Below, in pieces: positions 7,394 to 17,038 of a DNA stretch of 32,576 nucleotides. Where the stretch lies: the NCBI GenBank assembly GCA_902560625.1, contig CACEMD010000010.1:1-32576 (forward strand), in the 5' to 3' direction. A model generated the notes under the pieces. The model was not told the DNA's origin. It did not search any database and saw only the letters and a program-made list of their open reading frames with translations. The position numbers and the translations under genes were made by a program. Every line of letters begins with the position of its first letter. The stretch's first letter is position 1. This DNA comes from an uncultured Pelagibacteraceae bacterium (lineage in GTDB: Bacteria > Pseudomonadota > Alphaproteobacteria > Pelagibacterales > Pelagibacteraceae).

Positions 7394-8860
7394 ATGACAA
7401 TTAACTTCAAGGCACCAGATATAAGAGAATTAAAACCAAGGATACTTGTTCTAGGCGTTGGAGGAGCCGGAGGTAACGCAATAAATGGAATGATAGATGC
7501 AGGATTGCAAGGAGTAGAATTTATTGCGGTAAATACTGATGCGCAAGATTTAAAAGAAAGTAAAGCTAAAGCAAAAATACAAATTGGTCTAAACTTAACA
7601 AAAGGGTTGGGTGCTGGAGCTAAATTAGATATAGGACAAGCGGCAGCGGATGAGTCTTTGAATGATATTATAAATGTTTTACAAGGCTCGAATATGGTTT
7701 TCATAACAGCTGGAATGGGCGGAGGAACAGGTACAGGCTCAGCACATGTAATTGCAAGGGCTGCAAAAGAACTTAATATTTTAACTGTTGGAGTTGTTAC
7801 TTTACCGTTTTTGTATGAAGGACCATCTAGAATGAGAAGAGCTCAACAAGGATTAGAGGAATTAAGAAAACATGTTGACACTATTATAGTTGTTCCAAAT
7901 CAAAACTTATTTAAAATAGCTAGTGAGCAAACTACATTTGAAGAGTCTTTTGAACTTTCTAATGATGTTTTATTACACGGTGTTCAGAGTATCACAGACT
8001 TAATGGTACGGCCTGGTTTAATAAATTTAGATTTTGCTGATGTTGAAACAGTCATGAGTTCAATGGGTAAAGCGATGATGGGAACAGGATCAGCTGAGGG
8101 AGAAGGCAGAGCTATAAAGGCTGCAGAGATGGCAATTACAAATCCTTTAATAGATGACTATACCTTAAAAGGAGCAAAAGGATTGTTAGTTAATATAACA
8201 GGAGGAAAAGATCTAAAACTTTTTGAAGTTGATGAAGCCGTAAATAAAGTAAGAGCAGAGGTAGATCCCGAGGCAGAATTAATTATTGGCGCAATAACAG
8301 ATCCAGAATTAGATGGCAAAATGAGAGTTTCAATTGTTGCAACAGCTTTAGATGGACAACAACCAGAATCTAAGTCAGTAATTAATATGGTTCATAGAAT
8401 TCAAAATAGAAACCCTGGATATTCTGATTTCCCGAACAATATTTCCAATCAATCATTTAATTTTTCAAAAAGCACTTCTTCTCCTACGGAAGGAGCAAAT
8501 GCTCTAAAAATAGAAAATGATTTTCTAGAAAATCAAATTAAAGATCAAGTTTATAATGAGACAAATACTCTTGAAAATCAATCTACTGAAGACTTAATAC
8601 TCAATTCAGAAATGACAGATATAAGCAAAAACGATAATGAATTAAAATCTGAAAATTTAGATGAAGGTATAAAAAATACTAATGGACTTGAAAATTTCAA
8701 TATCGAGGAGGAAACTTTAGAGCTATTCAATTCGGACGAAAATAATGATGAAGAAAAAGCGCTCGCATCTTTTGACACAAACCAAAATAAAGTCGAGGAT
8801 GAAGACGAAAATGAAAATGAATTTGAAATTCCTGCATTTTTGAGAAGACAAAAAAATTAA
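7394..8860 (+). CDS. ftsZ: Cell division GTPase FtsZ
   Basis: 488 aa tubulin-like GTPase that polymerises into the cytokinetic Z ring. The GTP-binding core is clear: VGGAGGNA near the start, the tubulin signature GGGTGTG at residues 109-115, and a T7-loop region [11 protein letters not shown] near 213-223. The core ends near residue 325; it is followed by a long acidic, Asn-rich disordered linker of about 150 residues and the conserved C-terminal peptide [10 protein letters not shown] in the last 13 residues. That peptide normally docks to membrane anchors such as FtsA. Position is unusual: it is second in the operon, between mraZ and rsmH, instead of after ftsA. Identity is certain. Confidence 0.99.
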   Translation: MTINFKAPDIRELKPRILVLGVGGAGGNAINGMIDAGLQGVEFIAVNTDAQDLKESKAKAKIQIGLNLTKGLGAGAKLDIGQAAADESLNDIINVLQGSNMVFITAGMGGGTGTGSAHVIARAAKELNILTVGVVTLPFLYEGPSRMRRAQQGLEELRKHVDTIIVVPNQNLFKIASEQTTFEESFELSNDVLLHGVQSITDLMVRPGLINLDFADVETVMSSMGKAMMGTGSAEGEGRAIKAAEMAITNPLIDDYTLKGAKGLLVNITGGKDLKLFEVDEAVNKVRAEVDPEAELIIGAITDPELDGKMRVSIVATALDGQQPESKSVINMVHRIQNRNPGYSDFPNNISNQSFNFSKSTSSPTEGANALKIENDFLENQIKDQVYNETNTLENQSTEDLILNSEMTDISKNDNELKSENLDEGIKNTNGLENFNIEEETLELFNSDENNDEEKALASFDTNQNKVEDEDENENEFEIPAFLRRQKN

Positions 8861-8878
8861 TGGTCTTTGATAAAATAA

Positions 8879-9880
8879 ATGAATGCCACCATAAATCTGG
8901 AAAAAAAACATTTTCCAGTCTTGCTAGATGAATTAATCAGCATTATTTCCCCTCTTTATGGTGGCACATTTATCGATTGTACATTTGGTCAAGGCGGATA
9001 TTCAAAAAAAATATTATCTAATAAAAATAATATTGTTATTGCTTTAGATAGAGACTCTAAGACTTTAACAACGGCGAGGAAACTGACAAAAGAGTTTAAA
9101 GATAGGTTTATTTTTGTAAACGAAAAATTTTCAAATATTGATAAATTAAAATTTTCCAATAGAAATTTAAAAGCAATTATTTTTGATTTAGGTTATTCTA
9201 TAAACCAGATCAATGACCTCGAAAAAGGACTATCATTTAACTCAAAGGGTAAATTAAATATGAGATTGGGTAAAAATTTAATTTCTGCACACGATGTAGT
9301 AAACAAAATGCCTTACGAAGAACTCAGCAAAGTATTTAGGTATTTTGGGGAAGAACAAAAATCAAAAATCATTGCTAAAAATATTATTAATATCAGATCA
9401 AAAAAAATAATACTTACTGAGGATTTAGTAAATATTATAGAGAATATAAAAAAAAAACATTCAAAAATAAATAAATCTACGAAAGTTTTTCAATCGCTTC
9501 GAATTCTAGTAAATAATGAAATAAGTCAATTAATGTTAGGATTGATAAATAGTTTTAAATTATTACCTATCGGAGGCATTCTAGCTGTGGTCACATTTCA
9601 CTCTATTGAAGATAGGATAGTAAAATTTTTTTTTAAAAATTACTCTGAGGATAAAAAAAATTCAAGATATTTTCCTGAGATAAAAAAAAACAAAAAAATT
9701 TTCAAAATCATAAATAAAAAACCAATAACACCAAGCAAAAACGAAATAATTTTAAATCCTCCATCGAGATCTGCAAAATTAAGGTACGCAAAAAAAATTG
9801 ATAATTTTAATGACTTTAATGATTTCTTTAAAAAGTTTGAATATTTATTAAAAATTGAAAAATTTGGTGACAATATATGA
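8879..9880 (+). CDS. rsmH: 16S rRNA m4C1402 methyltransferase RsmH (MraW)
   Basis: 333 aa SAM-dependent methyltransferase that N4-methylates cytidine 1402 of 16S rRNA. It starts with the family motif HFPVLLDE at residues 11-18, then the SAM-binding segment GGTFIDCTFGQGGYS at about 28-42. Further blocks are FDLGYSINQI, GGILAVVTFHSIEDRIVK and, near the C-terminus, NPPSRSAKLRYAKK. Slightly longer than the usual 310 aa. It lies 18 bp after ftsZ and overlaps the next gene by 4 bp (ATGA). Its place in the mraZ-rsmH-ftsL-ftsI order is canonical apart from the inserted ftsZ. Confidence 0.97.
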   Translation: MNATINLEKKHFPVLLDELISIISPLYGGTFIDCTFGQGGYSKKILSNKNNIVIALDRDSKTLTTARKLTKEFKDRFIFVNEKFSNIDKLKFSNRNLKAIIFDLGYSINQINDLEKGLSFNSKGKLNMRLGKNLISAHDVVNKMPYEELSKVFRYFGEEQKSKIIAKNIINIRSKKIILTEDLVNIIENIKKKHSKINKSTKVFQSLRILVNNEISQLMLGLINSFKLLPIGGILAVVTFHSIEDRIVKFFFKNYSEDKKNSRYFPEIKKNKKIFKIINKKPITPSKNEIILNPPSRSAKLRYAKKIDNFNDFNDFFKKFEYLLKIEKFGDNI

Positions 9881-10146
9881 AAAATTTTTTTTTAATATTT
9901 ACTGTCTTAACGTTAGTATTTTTTACTACATTAATTAAAAACTCTACAAAAAAATTAGATATAAAAATTTTTGAGACAAAAGAAAATATTCTTCATCTAG
10001 AAGAAAAGTACAAATTAGTATTACTAGATTATAGCTATTTAAGCTCACCTTCTAAATTAATGAGATTTCGAAAGGATTATTTTGATGAAGAATTTGAAGA
10101 ATTAAATAAAGAAAAAATTAAAATTTTAGACTTAAAGAATGAATGA
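9877..10146 (+). CDS. ftsL: FtsL-like small divisome protein
   Basis: 89 aa protein with one N-terminal membrane segment (residues about 3-20) followed by a predicted coiled coil (about 25-50) with a short acidic and basic tail. FtsL proteins have this bitopic plan and pair with FtsB to activate FtsWI at the septum. Sequence conservation in the family is very low, so the call rests on size, topology and position between rsmH and ftsI. The start overlaps the rsmH stop by 4 bp and the end overlaps ftsI by 8 bp, so translation is coupled. No ftsB-like gene is visible in this window. Confidence 0.75.
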   Translation: MKNFFLIFTVLTLVFFTTLIKNSTKKLDIKIFETKENILHLEEKYKLVLLDYSYLSSPSKLMRFRKDYFDEEFEELNKEKIKILDLKNE

Positions 10147-11800
10147 AAACCAAAAACGGTTAGTTTTAGAAGAGTACGAAGTTGATTTTAAAAACATTAA
10201 ATTTAGATCGAGTTTAAATATATCTTTCAATAGAATTGCATTTATAATTTTTATATTTTTTGTTTTTACTATTATTTTTTCGATAAAAATAATTTATTTA
10301 GGATCACAAAAAGATAAAAAGTCCAAAGTTCAGCCATATAAATCTGATTTTAGATCTTCTATACTTGACAGAAATGGAAATATTTTATCTCAAAGTGTGA
10401 TCACAACTAATATTGGAATTAATCCTAATTTGATTATTGATAAAAAAAAGTTATTAATAAATTTAAAAATAATATTCCCAAATAAAAACTTCGAAGATAT
10501 ATCAAGTAAGATAGAAAAAGATAAATTTTTTTATTTAGAAAAAAAAATTTCCCCAAAAAAATATAACCAACTTTTTCTTCTTGGGGATAAGTCAATTATT
10601 GAGGAGCAGAAAATTTCAAGAATTTATCCCCAGAGCGAACTATTCAGCCATATCATAGGACAGATAGATGATAACAATAAAGGAGTTTCTGGTATTGAAA
10701 AATCTTTTAATCACGAACTTATAAGCAGCAAAGAGCCACTCAAACTTACTGTGGATATGAATTTACAATATTTAATAAGGCAGGAGTTAGTCAATTTTAC
10801 TGATATTTTTAAAAATATTGGAAGTACAGCAATACTGATGAACATTAACTCCGGTGAAATACTTTCAATGGTTTCACTTCCTGATTTTGATTTAAATATA
10901 AGAAAAGACTTAAGCAATAAGATTTATCTTAATAGAGCAACAAAGGGTGTATATGAACTTGGTTCTGTTTTTAAAACATTTACTTTAGCTTCAGCTCTTA
11001 ATGTTGGTGCAATTGAAATAGATACTAAATTCTCAAACTTAAAAAAAGCTATAAGATGTGGAAATCATACTATTAGAGAATATGATGAAAAAATTCCCAA
11101 TAATCTTACAGCCGAGCAAATTTTAATTAGATCAGGAAATATTGGCTCTGTAAGAATTGCTCAAAAAGTAGGAATAGATAAACACAGCATGTTTTTAAAA
11201 AAAATTGGCATCCTAAACAAAATTGATTTTGATCTGGAGGAGGTTGGTCAACCAATTCCGTTTAATTGGGGAAAATGTAAGCTCGCGACAGTTTCCTTTG
11301 GTCATGGTATAACAACAACACCATTACAATTGGCAAAAGGATATGCAATTATATCTAATGGTGGATACGATGTTACTCCAACTTTAATTAAACAATCAAA
11401 AAAAAAGAAAAAAAAAAAGATATTAGAAAAGGGAGTATCAAAAAAAGTTAATTCTGCTTTAAGAAAAATAGTATCAACAAAAGAGGGAACTGCTGAATTA
11501 GCTAATATACTGGGCTATGAAGTTGCTGGAAAGACAGGAACAGCTCAGCAAGTCATAGGCGACGGATATTCTAAAGTTAAAATTAATACTTTTGCATCAA
11601 TTTTTCCATCAACAAATCCTAAGTTTGTATTAGTTGTTCTGTTAGAGGACCCAAAAATATCAAAAGATTATGTTTATAAATTTAGAAATTCAAATTTTAG
11701 TTTGAAAGGAACACCTTTTAATACAGCTGGGTGGACAACTGTTGAAATTGCAGGAAAGATTATAGAAAAAATTGGGCCAATTTTAGCCACAAAATACTAG
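10139..11800 (+). CDS. ftsI: Septal peptidoglycan transpeptidase FtsI (PBP3)
   Basis: 553 aa class B penicillin-binding protein that cross-links septal peptidoglycan. It has a short cytoplasmic tail, one membrane anchor at about 31-54, the PBP dimerisation domain starting with RSSILDRNGN, and the transpeptidase domain. All three active-site motifs are intact: SXXK with S276 and K279, SGN at 332-334, and KTG at 465-467. Length is normal for the family. It overlaps ftsL by 8 bp and precedes the murE-murF fusion by 17 bp. It should act with FtsW, encoded further along the same operon. Confidence 0.97.
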   Translation: MNENQKRLVLEEYEVDFKNIKFRSSLNISFNRIAFIIFIFFVFTIIFSIKIIYLGSQKDKKSKVQPYKSDFRSSILDRNGNILSQSVITTNIGINPNLIIDKKKLLINLKIIFPNKNFEDISSKIEKDKFFYLEKKISPKKYNQLFLLGDKSIIEEQKISRIYPQSELFSHIIGQIDDNNKGVSGIEKSFNHELISSKEPLKLTVDMNLQYLIRQELVNFTDIFKNIGSTAILMNINSGEILSMVSLPDFDLNIRKDLSNKIYLNRATKGVYELGSVFKTFTLASALNVGAIEIDTKFSNLKKAIRCGNHTIREYDEKIPNNLTAEQILIRSGNIGSVRIAQKVGIDKHSMFLKKIGILNKIDFDLEEVGQPIPFNWGKCKLATVSFGHGITTTPLQLAKGYAIISNGGYDVTPTLIKQSKKKKKKKILEKGVSKKVNSALRKIVSTKEGTAELANILGYEVAGKTGTAQQVIGDGYSKVKINTFASIFPSTNPKFVLVVLLEDPKISKDYVYKFRNSNFSLKGTPFNTAGWTTVEIAGKIIEKIGPILATKY

Positions 11801-11817
11801 GATTTTAAATTATAAAA

Positions 11818-14655
11818 ATGCAATTACAAAAAATATTCAAAAATTTGGAAAAAAAATACCAATCTCATTTTTTTTCAAAAATAAGATTTAATAGTAATAA
11901 CTGCACTAAGGGTGACATTTTTTTTGCAATTAAAGGCACAAAAACAAATGGAAACAAATTTATAAATCAAGCAATTAAAAATGGCGCAAAGACGATAATA
12001 TCCACTTTAAAATTTGAAGGCTATAAAGGTAATGTTTTATTTTTAAATAGTAAAAATACAAGGAAAAGTTTAGCTCAAGCTTCAAGTCTGTTTTATAAAA
12101 AAAAACCCAAAAATCTTATAGCTGTTACGGGTACTAATGGAAAAACTTCAGTTGCAAGTTTTTTTTTTCAAATAATGAAACTAAATAAAAAAAAAATAGC
12201 TTCAATTGGAACTCTTGGGGTAAAATCAAACAGATTTAGATACGATTTACCTAATACAACAATTGATCCTTTGAGTTTAAGTCAAACCCTTGAAAATCTT
12301 AAAAAAAAAAAAATAAACACAGTTATTTTAGAGGCCTCATCTCATGGTCTTAAACAAAATAGATTAGATGGACTTCTTTTTGATATAGGCATATTTACAA
12401 ATTTGTCTAGAGATCATCTTGATTATCACAGGTCTTTTAAAAACTATTTTAATTCAAAAATGATTTTATTTAAAAACCTAATGAAGAAAAAATCTACAGT
12501 AATATATAATTCAAATAATAAATATGGTCCAAAAATTAATAGCATTATTAAAAGGAATAAATTAAATAAAATACTTATTGGTGATAAAAATTCAAATTTA
12601 AAATTAATTAAAAATATTCCAATGAAGGATAAACAGAAAGTTTTCTTTGAGTATAAAAATAAAATTTTTACATTCGAAACTAGATTAATTGGTGAAATTC
12701 AAATTACTAACTTATTAATGGCAATTAGTGCAGCAAGTAAATATTTGTCAATCAATAAAATTTTAAAATCAATAGATAAAATTGAAGAGGTTAATGGAAG
12801 AATGGAAAAAATTGGTGAGTTACGCAATAATTCAAAAGTTATTTTAGATTATGCTCATACACCAAATGGTTTAAAAACGTGTCTTAAAAATCTAAAAAAT
12901 CATTACAAATTTAGTTATATTTCTATTGTTTTTGGATGTGGTGGGGAAAGAGATAAGCCAAAAAGAAAAATGATGGGAAAAATAGCTAATAGTTTTTGTA
13001 ATAAAATTTACTTAACAGATGATAATCCGAGAAGTGAAAATCCAAACAAAATAAGAAACGATATAAAGAAAAATATAAATAAATCTAAATTAGTGGAGAT
13101 ACCATCTAGAAAAAAAGCAATTGAGAAGGCAATATTAAATCTGAAATCTGGTGATATTTTAGTAGTGGCGGGAAAAGGTCATGAAAATTATCAAGAATAT
13201 AAAAAAAAAATATTTTTTTCAGATAAAGAGTTCATAATTAAAAATATAAATAAAAAAAATAAGTATTTATCAAATGATTGGAAAATTAATACTATTAATG
13301 AGAATCTTAATAGTTATAAAATTAATAATTCAAATGAGATAAATAAAATCTCTATAAACTCAAAAGAAGTTAAAAAAAATGATTTATTTATTGGTTTAAA
13401 AGGAAAAAATAAAAATGGAAATACTTATGCAGATGATGCAATTAAAAATGGGGCAGTATTTTCAATAATTGATAAATATTATTCAAGAAAATATATTAAT
13501 AAAAAAATTAAAATAAAAAATAGCTTTAAATTTTTCTTAAAATCTGCAAGAAATGTTCGAGAGATCTCAAATATAAATTCAATTGCAATAACTGGAAGTG
13601 CTGGAAAAACTTCTTTGAAGGAATTACTTGGGCAGGCATTAAATAAAGTTAATTCAACAATTTCTTCTAAAAAATCATTTAATAATAAGTTTGGCGTTCC
13701 TATATCCTTATTAAATATTAATAAAAAAAATATTTTTGGTGTTTTTGAGGTTGGAATGGATAAAAAAGGAGAGATAGATAAACTATCAAAAATTATTAAG
13801 CCAGATATTGGTATTATTACTAACATATCATATGCTCATATTAAAAATTTCAAAAGTATTTTTAAAATAGCTGAAGCTAAGTCAGAGTTAATAGATAATG
13901 TTGTAAAAAATGGAATTATGGTTTTAAACAAAGATGATCTATTTTTCTCCTACTTTAAAAAAAAAGCAGAAGTAAATAAATTAAAAATAATTTCTTTTAG
14001 TAAAAAAAAACCAGCAGATATCCAGTTTATAAAAAGCTTTAAAAGAAAGTCCTTATATTCAGCACTAATAAAGATAAATGGAATAATCAAGAGGTTTTTG
14101 ATAAATAAAGAGGCAGCCTTATACATTGAAAATATACTCGCCACAATCGCAGTTATTTCTAACTACACGAATATAGAAAATATTAATAAAAAAATATTTT
14201 TAGATTTTAAAATACCAACTGGAAGAGGAAATAAAATTGATTGTAAAATTAAATTTAAAAGAGTTAAAATTATAGATGAAAGCTATAATTCAAATCCTTT
14301 ATCATTAAAATTTGCACTGGAAAAATTTGATAATATTAAAATTCATCCAGATAGAAAAAATATTTTGCTAGGTGATATGTTAGAGCTAGGAAAATTTTCA
14401 AAAAAACTTCATATTAAAATAGCCAAATTTATAAATAAATCTAAAGTGAATAAAATTTATGTGTACGGTAAATATGTTAAATACACATTTGATAAAATAA
14501 AAACACAAAAAAAAGGGAAAATTTTTAAAAATATTAGTGAAATTGAAGATTTTATAAGAAACGATTTGTCAAATAATGATTATTTAATGATAAAAGGATC
14601 TAATGCAACTGGTTTGAGTAAAGTTATATCAAAATTTAATAGGAGAATAGTTTAG
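11818..14655 (+). CDS. murE/murF: MurE-MurF bifunctional Mur ligase
   Basis: 945 aa fusion of two complete Mur ligases. Residues 1 to about 488 are MurE, adding the third stem residue to UDP-MurNAc-L-Ala-D-Glu: ATP loop GTNGKTS with K109, and DNPR at 402-405, the motif diagnostic of meso-diaminopimelate specificity. Residues from about 495 are MurF, adding D-Ala-D-Ala: ATP loop GSAGKTS with K597, the EVGMD motif, and DESYNSNP near 821-828. Each half has the normal length of a free enzyme (about 490 and 450 aa), joined by a short Asn/Lys-rich linker with no stop or frameshift. It would catalyse two consecutive steps. The stop overlaps the mraY GTG by one base. Confidence 0.95.
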   Translation: MQLQKIFKNLEKKYQSHFFSKIRFNSNNCTKGDIFFAIKGTKTNGNKFINQAIKNGAKTIISTLKFEGYKGNVLFLNSKNTRKSLAQASSLFYKKKPKNLIAVTGTNGKTSVASFFFQIMKLNKKKIASIGTLGVKSNRFRYDLPNTTIDPLSLSQTLENLKKKKINTVILEASSHGLKQNRLDGLLFDIGIFTNLSRDHLDYHRSFKNYFNSKMILFKNLMKKKSTVIYNSNNKYGPKINSIIKRNKLNKILIGDKNSNLKLIKNIPMKDKQKVFFEYKNKIFTFETRLIGEIQITNLLMAISAASKYLSINKILKSIDKIEEVNGRMEKIGELRNNSKVILDYAHTPNGLKTCLKNLKNHYKFSYISIVFGCGGERDKPKRKMMGKIANSFCNKIYLTDDNPRSENPNKIRNDIKKNINKSKLVEIPSRKKAIEKAILNLKSGDILVVAGKGHENYQEYKKKIFFSDKEFIIKNINKKNKYLSNDWKINTINENLNSYKINNSNEINKISINSKEVKKNDLFIGLKGKNKNGNTYADDAIKNGAVFSIIDKYYSRKYINKKIKIKNSFKFFLKSARNVREISNINSIAITGSAGKTSLKELLGQALNKVNSTISSKKSFNNKFGVPISLLNINKKNIFGVFEVGMDKKGEIDKLSKIIKPDIGIITNISYAHIKNFKSIFKIAEAKSELIDNVVKNGIMVLNKDDLFFSYFKKKAEVNKLKIISFSKKKPADIQFIKSFKRKSLYSALIKINGIIKRFLINKEAALYIENILATIAVISNYTNIENINKKIFLDFKIPTGRGNKIDCKIKFKRVKIIDESYNSNPLSLKFALEKFDNIKIHPDRKNILLGDMLELGKFSKKLHIKIAKFINKSKVNKIYVYGKYVKYTFDKIKTQKKGKIFKNISEIEDFIRNDLSNNDYLMIKGSNATGLSKVISKFNRRIV
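14641..14645 (+). promoter_or_regulatory. Ribosome binding site of mraY
   Basis: AGGAG inside the end of murF, 9 bases before the GTG at 14655. It supports the GTG as the start, which shares its first base with the murF TAG. Confidence 0.6.
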
Positions 14656-15740
14656 TGCTTTATTATTTGTTTATTAGTTTAGTTGAAAACTTTTCGTTTT
14701 TAAATGTTTTTAAATATCTAACAGTAAGAACTGGTCTGGCAATGTTTACATCTATGGTAATTGTTTTTATAATTGGAGGGCCTTTTATAAGATTTTTTAC
14801 TTCTAAAAAAATTCATGAGCCAATAAGAAATGATGGACCCAAAGAGCATGTAATAAAAAAAATTGGCACACCTACAATGGGAGGTGTTCTTATTTTGTTA
14901 GGATTATTTTTGAGCTCTTTACTTTGGTGCGATTTAGCAAATCCTTTAATTTGGTTTATATCATTTATAACTTTTTCATTTGGTTTAATTGGTGCTTTTG
15001 ATGATATTAAGAAAATCAGGACAAATAGTTCTGCAGGTATTTCACTTAAAATTAAAATTGTTTTTCAAATTATAGCAACCTTATTTGGTATATTTATACT
15101 TTACTTATTTGGTGATTTTAATGAAATTAATAATTTATATTTTCCATTTTTCAAAAACTTAATAATAAATTTAGGTTGGTTCTTTGTGCCATTTTATTTA
15201 TTTGTGATTGTTGGATCCTCAAACGCAGTCAACCTTACAGACGGGTTAGATGGATTGGCAACTGTACCAGTAATTTTAGTTGCTGGATGTTTTGCATTTA
15301 TAAGTTATGTTGCTGGAAATGTTGTATTCTCTGATTATTTACACATACCTTATATTGATGGAGCTGGAGAAGTAACTGTTTTTTGTGGAGCAATTATTGG
15401 AGCATGTCTAGGATTTTTATGGTTCAATGCTCCACCAGCAAAAATATTTATGGGAGATACAGGATCTTTAGCTTTAGGTGGATCTTTAGGAGCAGTAGGC
15501 ATAATAACTAAACACGAAATTGTATTAGCAATAACAGGAGGTTTGTTTGTTTTTGAAGCAATTTCAGTGATAGTGCAAGTTGTATCATTTAAGCTAACTG
15601 GCAAGAGAATATTTAAGATGGCTCCCGTCCATCATCATTTTGAAAAAAAAGGATGGCCAGAATCAACCGTTGTTATCCGTTTTTGGATCATATCAATAAT
15701 TTTAGCAATGATTGGACTAGCTACCCTCAAGTTAAGATAA
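14655..15740 (+). CDS. mraY: Phospho-MurNAc-pentapeptide translocase MraY
   Basis: 361 aa inner-membrane enzyme that transfers phospho-MurNAc-pentapeptide from UDP to undecaprenyl phosphate, forming lipid I. Family motifs are in order: GTPTMGG near 72-78, the acidic GAFDDIKK near 112-119, SNAVNLTDGLDGLA near 188-201, FMGDTGSLALGG near 268-279, and MAPVHHHFEKKGWPE in the last cytoplasmic loop. About ten hydrophobic helices fit the family, and the length is standard. The start is GTG. The stop TAA overlaps the murD ATG by one base. Confidence 0.97.
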   Translation: MLYYLFISLVENFSFLNVFKYLTVRTGLAMFTSMVIVFIIGGPFIRFFTSKKIHEPIRNDGPKEHVIKKIGTPTMGGVLILLGLFLSSLLWCDLANPLIWFISFITFSFGLIGAFDDIKKIRTNSSAGISLKIKIVFQIIATLFGIFILYLFGDFNEINNLYFPFFKNLIINLGWFFVPFYLFVIVGSSNAVNLTDGLDGLATVPVILVAGCFAFISYVAGNVVFSDYLHIPYIDGAGEVTVFCGAIIGACLGFLWFNAPPAKIFMGDTGSLALGGSLGAVGIITKHEIVLAITGGLFVFEAISVIVQVVSFKLTGKRIFKMAPVHHHFEKKGWPESTVVIRFWIISIILAMIGLATLKLR

Positions 15741-17038
15741 TGCTTGATTACAAAAATAAAATTAAAAATAAAAAGATTCTAGTTTACGGATTTGGAATAA
15801 GCGGTAAAGCTTGTTTCCACTATTTAAAAAAAAAAAATAAAGTTTTTATATATGACGATAATGAAAAAAAAGTCCCATCGATATTTAAAAAACATAAAAT
15901 AATCAAAAAAAAAATATTTAGGAATGATTATGATTTAATAGTAATTAGTCCCGGAATAAATAAAAAAAATTGTGGATTGGCAAGGTTTATTCAAAAAAAT
16001 GAGAATAAAATAATTACTGATTTAGATATTTTCTATCTTCATAATTTAAAAAATAAAAAAATTACTATTACAGGTACAAATGGAAAATCTACTACGTCTA
16101 AGTTGCTTTATGAGATAATTAAAAAGAACAATAAGGATGTTAGGTTGGCAGGAAATATAGGAAAGCCATTGCTGTCTGAAAAAAATATTAAAGATAATAC
16201 GATTTTTGTCATTGAAGCTTCCTCCTATCAAATCGAATATAGTAAATATTTCAGAACAGATTTTGCTGTAATTTTAAACATATTTCCAGATCATCTAGAA
16301 AGACATGGAACATTTAGGAGATATGCCAATGCAAAGCTAAAATTAATATTTAATCAAAATAAAAAAAACATATCATTTGTGAACAAAAATGTATTTAAAT
16401 TACTTAAAAATAAAAAAATTCATTCCAAAATTATTACAGTAAATAATTTTTCTAAAATACAAATTAAAGTAAAAAACAACCTTTTTAAAAATCTTAATAA
16501 CTTACAAAACTTGTTATTCGCTTTGTCAGTTTCAAAAAGTCTTAGGCTAAATAAAAAAAAAATTGAAATTGCAGTTAATTCATTTACAGGTTTACCATAC
16601 AGGCAGCAAGTGATTATTAAGAAAAAAAACTTACAAATTATTAATGACTCAAAATCGACAAGTTTTTCATCAACAATTCAGCTTTTAAAGTCTTTTGAAA
16701 ATATTTTTTGGATTTTAGGGGGGCTTCCAAAAAAAGGTGATAAATTTAATTTGGAAAAAAAATATTTTAAAAATATCAAAGCTTACATATACGGTAAAAA
16801 TATTAATTTTTTTCAAAAAAAATTAAAAAATAAAATATTTTTTAAAAATTTTAAGAATATAAATCATGCTTTGAATGGAGTTCTTAGAGATTTAAAAAAT
16901 GAAAAAAATAAGAAAAAAAATATTATATTTAGTCCTTGTGCAGCCTCATTTGATCAGTTTGAAAATTTTGAAAAAAGAGGAAAATTTTTCAATAAACTTT
17001 TGAAAAAAACAAATTTTATTAAAAAATCTTATGAATGA
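15740..17038 (+). CDS. murD: UDP-MurNAc-L-alanine:D-glutamate ligase MurD
   Basis: 432 aa Mur ligase adding D-glutamate to UDP-MurNAc-L-Ala. It has an N-terminal Rossmann strand KILVYGFGISGKA at about 12-24, the ATP loop GTNGKST with K116, the AGNIGKPLL block, VIEASSYQIE, and the NIFPDHLERHG motif. The reading frame is open from 15653, but that upstream part lies inside mraY; the ATG at 15740, overlapping the mraY TAA by one base, gives a protein beginning exactly at the Rossmann domain and is preferred. It contains a 12-base A run (15826-15837). It overlaps ftsW by 8 bp. Confidence 0.95.
   Translation: MLDYKNKIKNKKILVYGFGISGKACFHYLKKKNKVFIYDDNEKKVPSIFKKHKIIKKKIFRNDYDLIVISPGINKKNCGLARFIQKNENKIITDLDIFYLHNLKNKKITITGTNGKSTTSKLLYEIIKKNNKDVRLAGNIGKPLLSEKNIKDNTIFVIEASSYQIEYSKYFRTDFAVILNIFPDHLERHGTFRRYANAKLKLIFNQNKKNISFVNKNVFKLLKNKKIHSKIITVNNFSKIQIKVKNNLFKNLNNLQNLLFALSVSKSLRLNKKKIEIAVNSFTGLPYRQQVIIKKKNLQIINDSKSTSFSSTIQLLKSFENIFWILGGLPKKGDKFNLEKKYFKNIKAYIYGKNINFFQKKLKNKIFFKNFKNINHALNGVLRDLKNEKNKKKNIIFSPCAASFDQFENFEKRGKFFNKLLKKTNFIKKSYE

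Noticed and set aside
7252..7704. 150-codon minus-strand open frame
   Set aside because: Antisense to mraZ and the GTPase core of ftsZ; composition is a mirror of the sense codons and no family is recognisable.
13479..13826. 115-codon minus-strand open frame
   Set aside because: Antisense to the MurF ATP-binding region; no family features.
15653..15739. 29-codon upstream extension of the murD frame
   Set aside because: It lies wholly within the conserved C-terminus of mraY; the ATG at 15740 overlapping the mraY stop starts right at the MurD Rossmann fold.
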